Shown in pieces: positions 31,530-41,483 of a DNA stretch of 46,122 nucleotides. The stretch's first letter is position 1, and every line of letters starts with the position of its first letter. The position numbers were made by a program, and so were the translations under genes. The stretch comes from Chara braunii (taxonomy: Eukaryota; Streptophyta; Charophyceae; Charales; Characeae). The stretch covers positions 568,415 through 614,536 of the forward strand of contig BFEA01000663.1 in NCBI GenBank assembly GCA_003427395.1, read 5' to 3'. The notes beneath the pieces were generated by a model. That model ran no database searches and was not told the origin of the DNA. It saw only the letters and a list, made by a program, of their open reading frames with translations.

Positions 31530-32042
31530 ATGGCTAAAGGACATGCTAGCTTCCTAGGAAGTAAGCATATTTGGGAGAAGGTTGAAGAAAGGACGCTACC
31601 TGATAAGAACTCATCGGTCATTTCGCGCTTAATACAGGATTTGGGACCCTTCACGGTCAGAGGGGCATTTCCCTATGAAATTGAGAGATACATTGTCATC
31701 GCCATACCTGCTGCAAAGGAGAAGGTGTATGTGTTAGTAACTTGATTCCTAGAGACCGGTCAGTATGGCGTGCGTACATGCACACCGGTGACTAGGAAGA
31801 TCTGGCGGTCGTATATGGGGTGTCACGAGTGGGCACTCAGTCACGTCTGCAAATACAGGGACGAGCTCAAGAAGGAAGGTAAGAAAGTTACTTGGAGTGT
31901 GGAGCCTACTTAGTATGAAAGTTTCCCAAGTCCTCCAATCCTGAATAGTTTCGTCAGTGGTGAGAAATGGAAACCTATTCTTAATATTGTCTTAAGGGAT
32001 AGGAAATCAAGAAGCACTGAATCGAAGATGAAGGAGACTTGA
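31530..32042 (+). pseudogene. Element C unknown-domain repeat 4
   Basis: Contains an N-terminal extension of about 40 residues, then PFTVRGAFPYEIERYIV, KVYVLVT (stop), FLETGQYGVRT, LKKEGKKVTWSV, YESFPSPPILNSF, SGEKWKPILNIVLRDRK. Two TAG/TGA lesions lie inside, and it ends at TGA 32040. Confidence 0.65.
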
Positions 32043-32153
32043 GATGGTAAAAGACAATCGTGAAAACTCGATTGGAGGTAATTTAATAAAAGAAGGGATA
32101 AAGAAGAACCTGACAAGACAAGAGTCCAAAAAGGTGGCAGTTCTCATTCACAT

Positions 32154-32622
32154 TTGGAACCATGGTGTGACAGCAGGGATGGGGTGGGTGGGAACACTGA
32201 TTACCCAGATAAGGAGCGACTAATCAAATTGAAAAGTTCGAACTTTACCATCAGAGTTTTTCCCTACAAGATAGATCGTTGCATATCCTTAGAGGAGAGG
32301 CATTGCCCTTGGGAAGGCGTATATCCTTATAGTGAAGTTCCTTGACAATGGTGAGCACGATATCCAACCCTATGTCCTTTCATTGAGGGAAAAGGGGATA
32401 GATCGTGAGTCTTTCCGAAACCGGATTAGTAATATAATTGACCAAGAAAGGAGAGAATTAGAGAGAAAAGGGACAAGAGTAGCGAGCAACTTCACACCGG
32501 TTGTGTTTGATAGGTTTTCTGAGCCGCTGTTACCGGAAAGCTTTACTGGCGGCAGAAACTGAGAACCAATTATAAACGCAATCTTGAGAGAAAAAAGATT
32601 CAGAAAGAAAATAGGAGCTTAA
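32154..32622 (+). pseudogene. Element C unknown-domain repeat 5
   Basis: FTIRVFPYKIDRCISLEE is in one frame. A shift near 32330 leads to MKFLDNGEHDIQPYVLSLRE, KGIDRESF, ERRELERKGTRV, FDRFSEPLLPESFTGGRN, then a TGA and EPIINAILREKR. It ends 17 bases before the gag ATG. Confidence 0.65.
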
Positions 32623-32639
32623 CCAGTAAGCCAGACAAG

Positions 32640-33990
32640 ATGGTTAAAGGACCGAATGCACGGCAGAGCCGTGCTAGTTCCTCCGCAGGGGACGGAGAAG
32701 TGACGACTACCACGGTTCTTCGAGAGATGTTGAACCGGATACAGGCCATGAAGACCGGAATGAACACTATGAATGTCCGAATAGATCTTCCGAGAGCCAA
32801 GGTACCTCTTGAGAGTATACCCTGCTTTGATGGGACCAAAGTTAGGGAATTCTTAGAGGACTATGATGTCTTTGGAATCAGTCATGGTTGGTCGGATAAG
32901 CAGAAGTTGAAAGCTCTGCTAGCCTATGTTGAGCCTAAGATGAGGGTGTCGATGACAAAAATGACACAAAGGCTGGCAACATGGGCGAATGTTAAACAAA
33001 AGACGTTGGAAGAGTATGCAAAGTATGACGTCCCAACAACCATGCAATTTTTTTTAGATCTGCGATGCTCCAAGTGCGCTACCCTCAACCAATTCCTAGG
33101 GGATTTTGAGAGGGTCGCACGGAGAGGGTCCTTCCTGGACGAGGCACAAAAATGCCATGTCCTGGTAACCAGCTTCGCAGAGGATGAAAGGAAGGGTGTT
33201 GTAAGCCGTGTTGCCCATTATCCTCTTAAGTGGGAAGAAGTGGTTGAGATGGTTTGTGAGTTACCTTCGGTATCAAATCGAAAGTGATCTATGAAACAGA
33301 TGAAAGCAATAACTAATGCGAGAGAGGGAAACGCTGATGCAGCTACGGGAGAAAAACTTGAATGCCGAGAAGATTCTCGGTTTTCTTGTTAAGCTTGGTA
33401 GCTTCGAGAAGTTGACCCTTCCCGCTCCAGCAACGCAAGCCCTAATTGGGTCCGAAAAGGAAGAAAAGAAGAAGGAGAAGCAAAAAGAAAGGAGTGAGAG
33501 TGAGAGCAAACGTAGTGATGATGATGACGCTAGGAGAAGGAGAAAGGAAAGAAGAAAGAAATGAGATAGGAAGCGAGACCGGGATTGGAGAAAGGATAAT
33601 AGGAGCCGAGACTTGGCAAAGGAGAGATGGCCCCTTACGATGTTATTATTGTGATGAGGAAGGCCACACTCTAACTCAGTGCCCAACACTAGAAAAAAAG
33701 TTTGAGGAGAGAATTGTCAAGAGAAACGCCTATGGGCACATCTGTGATGCCAATTGGAACAAGGTGGATTTCCGAGTCAAAGGAAGGATGCAAGCAGTAA
33801 TCCTAGAAAAGGTCAAGGCCAATAAGGACAAGAAGAAGAAGGTTGGGGTTAATGCTATCACCTTCGATGGTATTTTACCACCAGAAATACTGGTCCAAGA
33901 TAACAGTTCTGGTAGTCAAATACTGAATGTATCCCATATCAGTCAGAAAGAGGTTGAAGAGAAAAAGCGGGAGAAAGCTCAGAGAGAGCT
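32640..33990 (+). pseudogene. Element C gag with zinc knuckle, frameshifted
   Basis: ATG 32640 opens 215 codons with a gag capsid-like region (IPCFDGTKVREFLEDYD, KLKALLAYVEPKM, FLGDFERVARRG). After TGA 33285 the frame changes twice, near 33300 and 33620. The middle part is very Lys/Arg/Glu-rich. The nucleocapsid has a CCHC box CYYCDEEGHTLTQC (about 33640-33682). The charged region continues into protease without a clear border, as in a Gag-Pol fusion. Confidence 0.82.
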
Positions 33991-34636
33991 AGACCAACTG
34001 ATTGATGGGACCAAGGACCTAGTGAAGGAAAAAAAAGGGAAGGAAGTTGTCTGGAAGAAGAGGAAGGTGGTATTGAGATCCGAGGCCGAGGAGGGAATTT
34101 CGATAGATGAAGTGGTGAAGAAATTGCTTGAAGAAACTGAGATCACCTTATTATGGAAAGAGGCAGTAGCCTTGGTGCCTAAGTTTAGGGAGGAACTCAA
34201 GAAGATGGTTAAGAGGCGAAAGGTAGAGATCAATAGTCTAAGACTCTTTCCTAAGTATGTGGAGAGGGCCCCGCCAGAAACTAAGATGAGGTTTGGCAAC
34301 ATGTCGTGCGTGTACTTGAATATCACCGTGAATGATGTGAAGGTTAGAGCTCTAGTAGACTCTGGAGCAGAGATGGTGCTCATGTCCTCAGCCACAATGA
34401 GGTCATGTGGACTCGGGATAGATAAAAACTTCAAGGTTGATCATCAACTTTCCAATATAGCCGGATTTCTGCCTTTGGAAAGGTTCATTGATGATATGCC
34501 AATTCGAATGGGAACTTTATGGACTGAGATCCTTGGGTTTGTGTTTCCTAACTTGGATCATGATTGCATCCTCGAAGCCCCTTTCCTACATAGGATGGAG
34601 GCTTATGCGTTATTTGGCCATGATGGGGCAACCTGA
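33991..34636 (+). pseudogene. Element C aspartic protease region
   Basis: In the same frame as the zinc knuckle. The catalytic block is VRALVDSGAEMVLMSS (about 34342-34390), followed by ILEAPFLHRM as the second conserved block. It ends at TGA 34634. A charged linker (LIEEVRAKLKESGITDEE, 34679-34972) follows in frame after two stops and leads to RT. Confidence 0.8.
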
Positions 34637-34956
34637 CTCTCTCTCTAGGATCCTATCACTGGTCAAGAACAGGCCTTTGTGATAAGTGATAGGCATCATC
34701 CTCGTCATCAACAACATGTTAACTCCCTTGAGCATAGGGAATCCGACAAGCTGATAGAGGAAGTACGGGCAAAGCTAAAAGAGAGTGGGATAACGGACGA
34801 GGAGACAACAATTAAACTGAATGATATTGAAAAAATGCTCAAGCTCCTGGATAAGGTCAAGGAGTTAAGCGATACGAGAGAGTTGGAAGGGTTCAAGGAT
34901 GTTGTGAGGGCAGCAAAAGCAGGAACTATGCAGCTCACCTTTTCCGCAACTAAGCC

Positions 34957-36148
34957 TTGTTTAGGAAGATAGTCACAAGATCTAAGAGGAAGTATAAGCG
35001 CAAGGGCGTTAAGAAGAATCTGGTGGCAGTCCTGATAGAGAAGGACTATAATGAGGCATTAGAGAAGGAGAGAAAGATAATCAAGGGATTGAGAGAGGTT
35101 GCATTGGAAGGAGGGAGGGTTACCCTAGAAAGGTTCAAAATAATAAAGGTAGGAGTTGACGATGTCCTTCTACCTGCTGAGGAGGATTTCATATGTGAAT
35201 TGTGTCAAAAGTACAGTGTTGCCTTTTCCTTTAATGATGAGGTGAGGGGACGTCTGGACGTTGACATGATCAAGATGGTCAAGATCTGGACCGTTCCTCA
35301 CACGCCTTAGAACGACAGACCTACTAAGTATGCTCAGAAAGAAGAAGAAGAGGTAATGAAGTACTTAAACAAGAAGATAGCCTCCAACGTTGCAGAACCA
35401 GCAGATGGAGCCTACGCCAATCACTGGTTCTGTTCTTGGAAACCAGGCGGTGGCCTACGCTGGATATAGAACTTGCAAAAGTTGAACTTAGTAACAATTT
35501 GTGATGCGGGTAACTTACCTAATGCAGATCTGTTGGCTGAGTCTTTCGCCGAAAGGAGTATCTACTCCCTAATAGACTTATATTCTAGCTATGTTAATTT
35601 CCCTATAGATCCTACTCGCTGACCAATGACCACCATGCATACATCAGAGGCCTCATACAAATGTGTGTGGTACCTCAAGGTGGATGAATGGGGTTGCGGT
35701 TGTTCCGCGAGACATAATAAAGGTCATGGAGGACATATGTCCAAAGGTTACATTCCCGTACATTGATGACAATCCGGTTAAAGGACCGAAGGAAAAGGAT
35801 GAGGCTTCAGTGGATAGTCGAGTCAGATAGTTTGTATGGGAGCATGCGCAAGGAGTGGCGAAAGTACTGGAGAGGTTGGCCAAGTACAACTTGACTGCTA
35901 GCGGGCCGAAGTCGCTATTGTTCCAAAAAGAAGTAACGATCTTGGGTTTTAGGTGCTTCTTAGAAGGAAGGATTCATGACCTAAAGAAGGTGGAGAAAAT
36001 CCTGAACTGGCCTATGCCACTAAAGACAGTCGGGGAAGTGAGAAGCTTCCTAGGAGTCTGTGGTTTCTGGCGGATCTTCATTGCGGGGTTTGTCAAGATA
36101 GCAGAACTCCTTACGGAGATGGTGCGACAGGGAGCTAACCTAGAATAG
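34957..36148 (+). pseudogene. Element C reverse transcriptase, degraded
   Basis: The RT start (KYAQKEEEEVMKYLNKKIAS, NHWFCSWKPGGGLRWI, IYSLIDLYSSYVNFPID) is in one frame. The catalytic YIDD (35759-35770) and the thumb (FQKEVTILGFRCFLEGR, VGEVRSFLGVCGFWRIFI) are in another. Stops lie at 35308, near 35467, 35623 and 35829. The NLPNADLLAESF segment matches the NLP/IPR..D.L.. block seen in gypsy elements. Confidence 0.85.
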
Positions 36149-36777
36149 TCTGATCAAAGAGATAGGGCGACACGAGCACTTCAAGACAAGTTAAGAGATG
36201 GTGGGGTCATATTAGGGGTGCCCCACTTCGACGATGAAAGGGAGAGGCCTTTCATCATCGAGGCCGATGGCGGCCCTATAGCGTTAGGAGGAGTGCTTAT
36301 GCAGAGAGACGAGAATGGTAAAGAGAGGCCACTTAGGTTCAAAAGTTGCACCCTTAATTCGATAGAGAGAGGCTACATTCAATTCAGGAAGGAACTCCTG
36401 GCAATCGTGCACTGTCTTAGAGTGTTCAGACACTATGTTATGGGACGAAGATTTATCCTAAGAACGGATTCGACTAGGTAGTTGGAACTGTCAAGAGGCA
36501 CCAGCAGGTAGACGCTACGGTCAGTAGGTGGATTGCACATATATGGACGTACAACTGCGTGTTAGAAAAGGTGCCTACTGATAAGAATCGGGCCGATGGG
36601 TTGAACTGTGTGGAATGGGGGTCAATAGATGATGAATCTCTTGAGGAGGTGCCCTTCGTCGATGAGTTCCTTGTGGAAGACGACGATGGGGGGTTACCTC
36701 CTGCTCCCAATTATTATACGGTTTCAGCAATGACGACCAGTAGAGAAGACTACTGGGGAGAAAAGGAAGATCCCTAA
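36149..36777 (+). pseudogene. Element C RNase H and linker
   Basis: FIIEADGGPIALGGVLMQ, RKELLAIVHCL and FILRTDSTR carry the acidic residues of RNase H. After a frameshift near 36480 come RWIAHIWTYNCVLEKVP and KNRADGLN, the usual end of the gypsy RNase H region. An acidic tail follows (DDESLEEVPFVDEFLVEDDD). Confidence 0.83.
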
Positions 36778-36879
36778 CTCCACTACCTCCTGACTCGAGA
36801 AGATGAGGAGGAAGAGTGGTATGGGATGGTAGAATAAGCCGTTGTTGCAGCTCATGAACGAGCAGAGAGTTCAAGGATG

Positions 36880-38139
36880 GTTGAATTTCGATTAAATGAG
36901 ATAGAAGATGGGTTAGATGACTAGGAGCAAAGTGAGGACACTGAAGGAAAGTTCAAAAATGAAGAATATGATGAAGAGTATAAGAGGATCGGTATAGTGA
37001 TGAACAATATTCAGTTGGACAAATTCTACCATGAGAGAACAAAAAGGACCTTTAGGCTGCGTAGGGGTCACCTTTTTGTAGATGCTAAGGAAGGACTACC
37101 GCCGCCGCGATGCATGAGGGTCTAGCAGGGGGTCATAGGGGTGTTGATGCTATATACTATAAAGTATTCTGATTATATCACTAGGATGGTCTAAGGGATA
37201 TGGTTATGAGATATTGTACGCCATGTGAAGCCTGTCAGAAAATATCATTTATGAGATTGATTGAGCCCTTATACCCCACTGTTCTTGTTGAGCCTGGTAT
37301 TATTGTTCACCTTGATCTTATTACTATGCCTCCTGGTAAGGATGGAATGAATTATGTACTAAATATAAGAGATAATATGTCTGGTTATGTTGAAGTCAAA
37401 GCCATCCGTAAGAAAACCGCAAAGGCAGTGGCAGATTGGATCGAGGAAATCTACCTAAGGTACCTCTTCATACATGAGTGGCTGATCAAGGATCAGAGTT
37501 CAAGAACAAGATGGTGAGAAAGCTTATGTTCAGACTTGGGGTCATGATTAGGTTCGTGACACCATATCATCTTCAGGCTAACGCACCAGTTGAGAGAGGT
37601 CAGAGGACACTAAAGGATGCTATATCAAAATGGTGCCAAGGTGACTCCAGGAACTGACCATCTTTCTTGAGAGCGGTTGTTTATGCTGACAATATGATTG
37701 TCAAACGGACTACGGGTTATGCACCTATCACACTCTGGTACGACCGGTATGCTACTTCTCCCATTGAGAACCTGGTTGAGACCTGGACCCATGAAATGCA
37801 GAGAGAGTCATACTCCACAAAGAGTTGTTGAGACTAAGGATCAGGCAGATCAAGGAAGTGGATGAGGCCATAATTGATGCTACGCAGAGGATGTAAGACA
37901 ACAGGTTGTCAGATCAGACACGATGGAATAGCAAGAGGTACATCAAGAAGGAACGACTTCATGTCGGAGATATTGTACTTTTGCATGATGCATCACTCGA
38001 GACACAGTGGACCAAGAGATTGGAGGTTAGGTGGATGAGACCATTCAGGATCATCAGAGAGGTGGAAGGCAAGGCTTATGAGCTAGTAGAGAGGGATGAC
38101 ACAAAATCCCATAGTATAGTATCCATCTCCCGAGTCTGA
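36880..38139 (+). pseudogene. Element C integrase, degraded
   Basis: Zinc-finger cysteines CTPCEACQ (about 37217-37240) follow a damaged His part near 37110-37150. The first catalytic Asp is in VHLDLITMPPGKDG (about 37305-37345); the second Asp is in WLIKDQ, with a frameshift right after it. The Glu region is VTPYHLQANAPVERGQR (about 37555-37600). The C-terminal module is RLHVGDIVLLHDASLETQ, RWMRPFRIIREVEGKAYEL (37906-38139), a GPY/F-like fold. No chromodomain is seen, unlike element A. Confidence 0.85.
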
Positions 38140-38249
38140 AAATTCATACTCGGAGATGAAGATTTAATTATGAGTTCGGGAAGAATGCAAAGCCGAGGTC
38201 CGTGAGCCGTCTAGCTTCGGCCTGGACACGTTGGGTCGTGGCCAGTGTG

Positions 38250-38665
38250 CCTCAACGTTGGTTGGGACGGGGCCAGTGTGCCGCCAACTGCGGGGTCATT
38301 ATGTGCTTGGACGTGGAAAGTGTGTCGCCAGTTATCGATGATGATTATGTGCTGGGACGTGGCCAGTATGCCGCCAGCTATCGATGACGATTATGTGCTG
38401 GGATGTGGGCAGTCTGCCGCCAACTATGGATGATGATTATGTGTTGGGACGTGGCAAGTCTGTCGTCAGCTACAAATGATGATTATATGCTGGGACGTGG
38501 ACAGTGTGCCGCCAACTACAGATGATGATTATATGTTGGGATGTGGACAGTGTGTCGCCAACTACAGATGATGATTATATGTTAGGACGTGGATAATGTG
38601 TCACCAGCTACAGATGATGATTATATGCTAAGACGTGGCCAATGTGTCGCCAACTATGATTATGG
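38250..38665 (+). repeat. 46-bp tandem repeat after pol, about nine units
   Basis: Units read GATGATTATGTGCTGGGACG followed by TGGCCAGT.TGCCGCCAACTA and a short end. Forty-six is not divisible by three, so it is unlikely to encode a repeat protein. Confidence 0.9.
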
Positions 38666-40209
38666 ATGATTATGGTATGATTTCGGAAGTCGGAGCTGGA
38701 TATGAGCAGCCTATGATGGCTCGACTCTCAGTGCTAGACTCATGTGTCTGTCGGGCCTAGATTGGCCCCAGTTTTGTATGATTGTGAGTTAAATGTTTTT
38801 AAATTTCAGTTCATTGCACTGTATCTGGCTTGTCAGTTGTTAGTCATGGGGATACACGTGGGGGATTGAGAGTCAGTTTATGGGATTTCAGTTCTTGCCT
38901 TTGGATGTATTTTATTGGTTTGAATGGCATTGTGAAATGAATGGTTGTGGAATAAAGTGAAAATTTATTTTCTTCCTCTCATAAGTCAGCGCTCAATTGA
39001 TTACGCAACCTTCTCGTATGATTGCGTGAGGAGGATTGCTTACCATCATCTGGCACTAGTTGATTGGTTTATCCCTGAAAGAGGGTGGTACTTGACCCAA
39101 TGAAGTGTTCCAGTGGCAAAGGACTCAACATCGTCGGGATGGGGTTCCTCTCCAAATGAGTCTTCGTGGTTAAGCACTACCAAGCTCTAAAGGGATCGGT
39201 AGTTAGTCAAGTGTCATAGTGGATGTAGTGATCTGTCCGATCTTGTGGTCGGGGCGAAGATCACTTAGCATCGCAGCGGATTGGAGCTTGCTGCATTCTT
39301 CGTGATGGAAGAAGTGTTCCCATTGCAGCCGCCGGGTTCTCGCAATGGTTCACCGACGAGAATCTAACCACAGTGGCCTTCCCTGTGGTGTCAGCACTTA
39401 TGTCGTTCACGAAGAGGCAGAAAGTTTTGATTGCGCCTCTTGGCAAGAGATGATTCCTTGAAATAGGTTCTCAAAGGTTCCAAGGCTAACTGGGTTGGCG
39501 GGGCGTCCGAGCCATCATGGCTTATAGCTCCGAACCCTCAGGTGGTTAGCCGTTCCTAGGTCGCCGCATGGCAATCTGGTCCACCTGCTGGAAAGGAAGG
39601 AGGCATCATGAGCCTCCCCCCGTCAAAATCCGACATTTGGCTGATCAAGGTGGTAGACTCCTACTATCACCCTAATTGGGGTGTCTCTCGGGAGTCGTGT
39701 CTCCAGGGGCATTCCCTTGGCAACGGGCCAAGCCAGGCCTTTATGGCCTCCTAGCCCACTGTTGCAAAGCTTAAATTGTGGACTCGCTCTGACTCACCAG
39801 TACGGTCTAGTTGGGTGTTGGCAGGCTCCCCGCACGCGATGCAAGAGTTGGACGCTTGAAGAAGTCGAGCGAGCGGACAGAAGCTCTGATGTCGACTAAT
39901 GAGCTTCCAAGCCATGGGTCTACGCTCATCGGAGTGAGGGCTTCATGAAGGGGTATGCGACTCCCCCTAAGCTGTTCCGAGCAAGGACTCGGAGGGTGGT
40001 CAGACCGCCATGACTAGGAATCAGGACTGACTTTGGTCTACTTGCCAGGTTGGGTCAGTAGGGGAGCCCATCAGGGTAAGCGGGGGTACTCTCAGAAGGC
40101 CGAAAGGTAAGACTTTGAGGGTGAATGAGGAAGGGGTGTTGGCAAGGGTCTTTAGGGGAGACCCTTTTCTTGTCTTTTTTTTTGGCATAACTTGACATCT
40201 GTTTTGCAG
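38666..40209. other. Element C 3' region, no gene recognised
   Basis: About 1.5 kb between the tandem repeat and a possible exon. No long consistent frame. It may be untranslated sequence or a decayed extra gene. Confidence 0.4.
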
Positions 40210-40455
40210 GTACCCTACATCCAGACGAAGACAACGAGGTTTGGTATAACCCGACAGTGAACGGCATGGAGCCGGCAGACAAAGAGAAAGGGGTTTGGTA
40301 TGTTCCCCTCGTATGAGACAGCCTTCGGTCTAGATTACCCGGATGATCCTCAGTTCGATGATTGGTCCCATATCCGCCTGTGGCTAGACTTTGACTGAGA
40401 TACTGATGAGGATTATGCGGTACTGATGGGTTGCATGGATGAGATGGACTGATTT
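40210..40455 (+). pseudogene. Possible 3' accessory exon of element C
   Basis: A strong acceptor (CTTTTTTTTTGGCATAAC...TTTTGCAG) ends at 40209. After it a frame reads DEDNEVWYNPTVNGMEPAD and KGVWYVP, then with one shift SYETAFGLDYPDDPQFDDW and LWLDFD, a stop, DTDEDYAVLMGCMDEMD. The acidic, Trp/Tyr-rich, protein-like text and the splice site suggest a decayed exon in the position where env-like or other extra ORFs occur in large gypsy elements. No family recognised. Confidence 0.35.
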
Positions 40456-40862
40456 TGATGATGATGAGATGTGCAGGTCAGACCGAGACTCGGACTGCTA
40501 GGCCAAACCTAATAAGGGGTTTGGCCTAAGATTGGGACTGATTCCGTGATGCAAGGAAATGTTATGGGTAATGTGATTGGGTTGCGTGGGCAGCCATGAT
40601 CTGAGACCAATGGGCAATGATGATTGCGAGCAGGTCACATCGCGCAAGATTGATGAGACTAATCCTTCTTTGATTTTGACGGTGGCTTGGACCAGAGGTC
40701 CATGCCTTATTGCGTGAGCACTCGAGTCCTCGCGGGCGAGCACCCGGATAGTTCGGGATATGTTTTATATGATGCCTCTATATATCAGATAGCACGTAAG
40801 GCCACATAGCTCAAGTTGACATATGAAGAATAGCGCAAGCATGATGCACAAGCGGTGGTCAA

Positions 40863-41135
40863 TTGGCGCAGTTCGATGAACGACGGGTGGATCCGGCACA
40901 CGTGGCAATGGCGGTGGCACAGGACGAGGTGGTTGTGGTCGGAGGGGGAGCTGACGTGGATGAGGTTGAGTGGAGGAAGAAGGAGGATATGGTGAAGGGT
41001 ATGATCTTGAGGGCGGCTCGAAGCGAGATGGCAGGACGCCATAGTGCTGCTCATATTTATAATTTTATATGCATAATATGCCAGCTTCCCCGGCGACAGC
41101 TTGCGCTCGCGCCAGTCCTCTGGGCGATGGCGTAG
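40863..41135 (+). CDS. Weak ORF in element C 3' region (90 aa)
   Basis: ATG 40863. The first 60 residues (MAQFDERRVDPAHVAMAVAQ, then acidic and Val-rich) are protein-like. The rest runs into AT-rich sequence. The antisense strand is open longer, so strand choice is uncertain. Possibly chance. Confidence 0.2.
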   Translation: MAQFDERRVDPAHVAMAVAQDEVVVVGGGADVDEVEWRKKEDMVKGMILRAARSEMAGRHSAAHIYNFICIICQLPRRQLALAPVLWAMA

Positions 41136-41483
41136 CCTTACGCCTTCCCATCTTTCCTCCTCTTCTAACCTCTCCTTCTCACGAGTCAGGTCGATTGGTC
41201 GATCAGTCGCCTTCTCATGACGACCACCTCTCTCTCTCGTCCACCACCCGAGCCACGTGTCTTTGGTGGCATGGCGAATGCAAGTCACTGAGCGATGATA
41301 GCACAAGTGCGGCGAGGGTGCAAGTGAGCAAAGAACAACGATGGCAACAATAGTAGCGGGAGCACGATAGCGCTGCGCACTCGTTTGAGTGGACTTCAAA
41401 GCGAATGATAGAATTAATGGACTTATAGCCTCTTATAGCAGAGGGATTCTGGCGAGGACGCCAAAAATGGAGTTTGGTATGGT

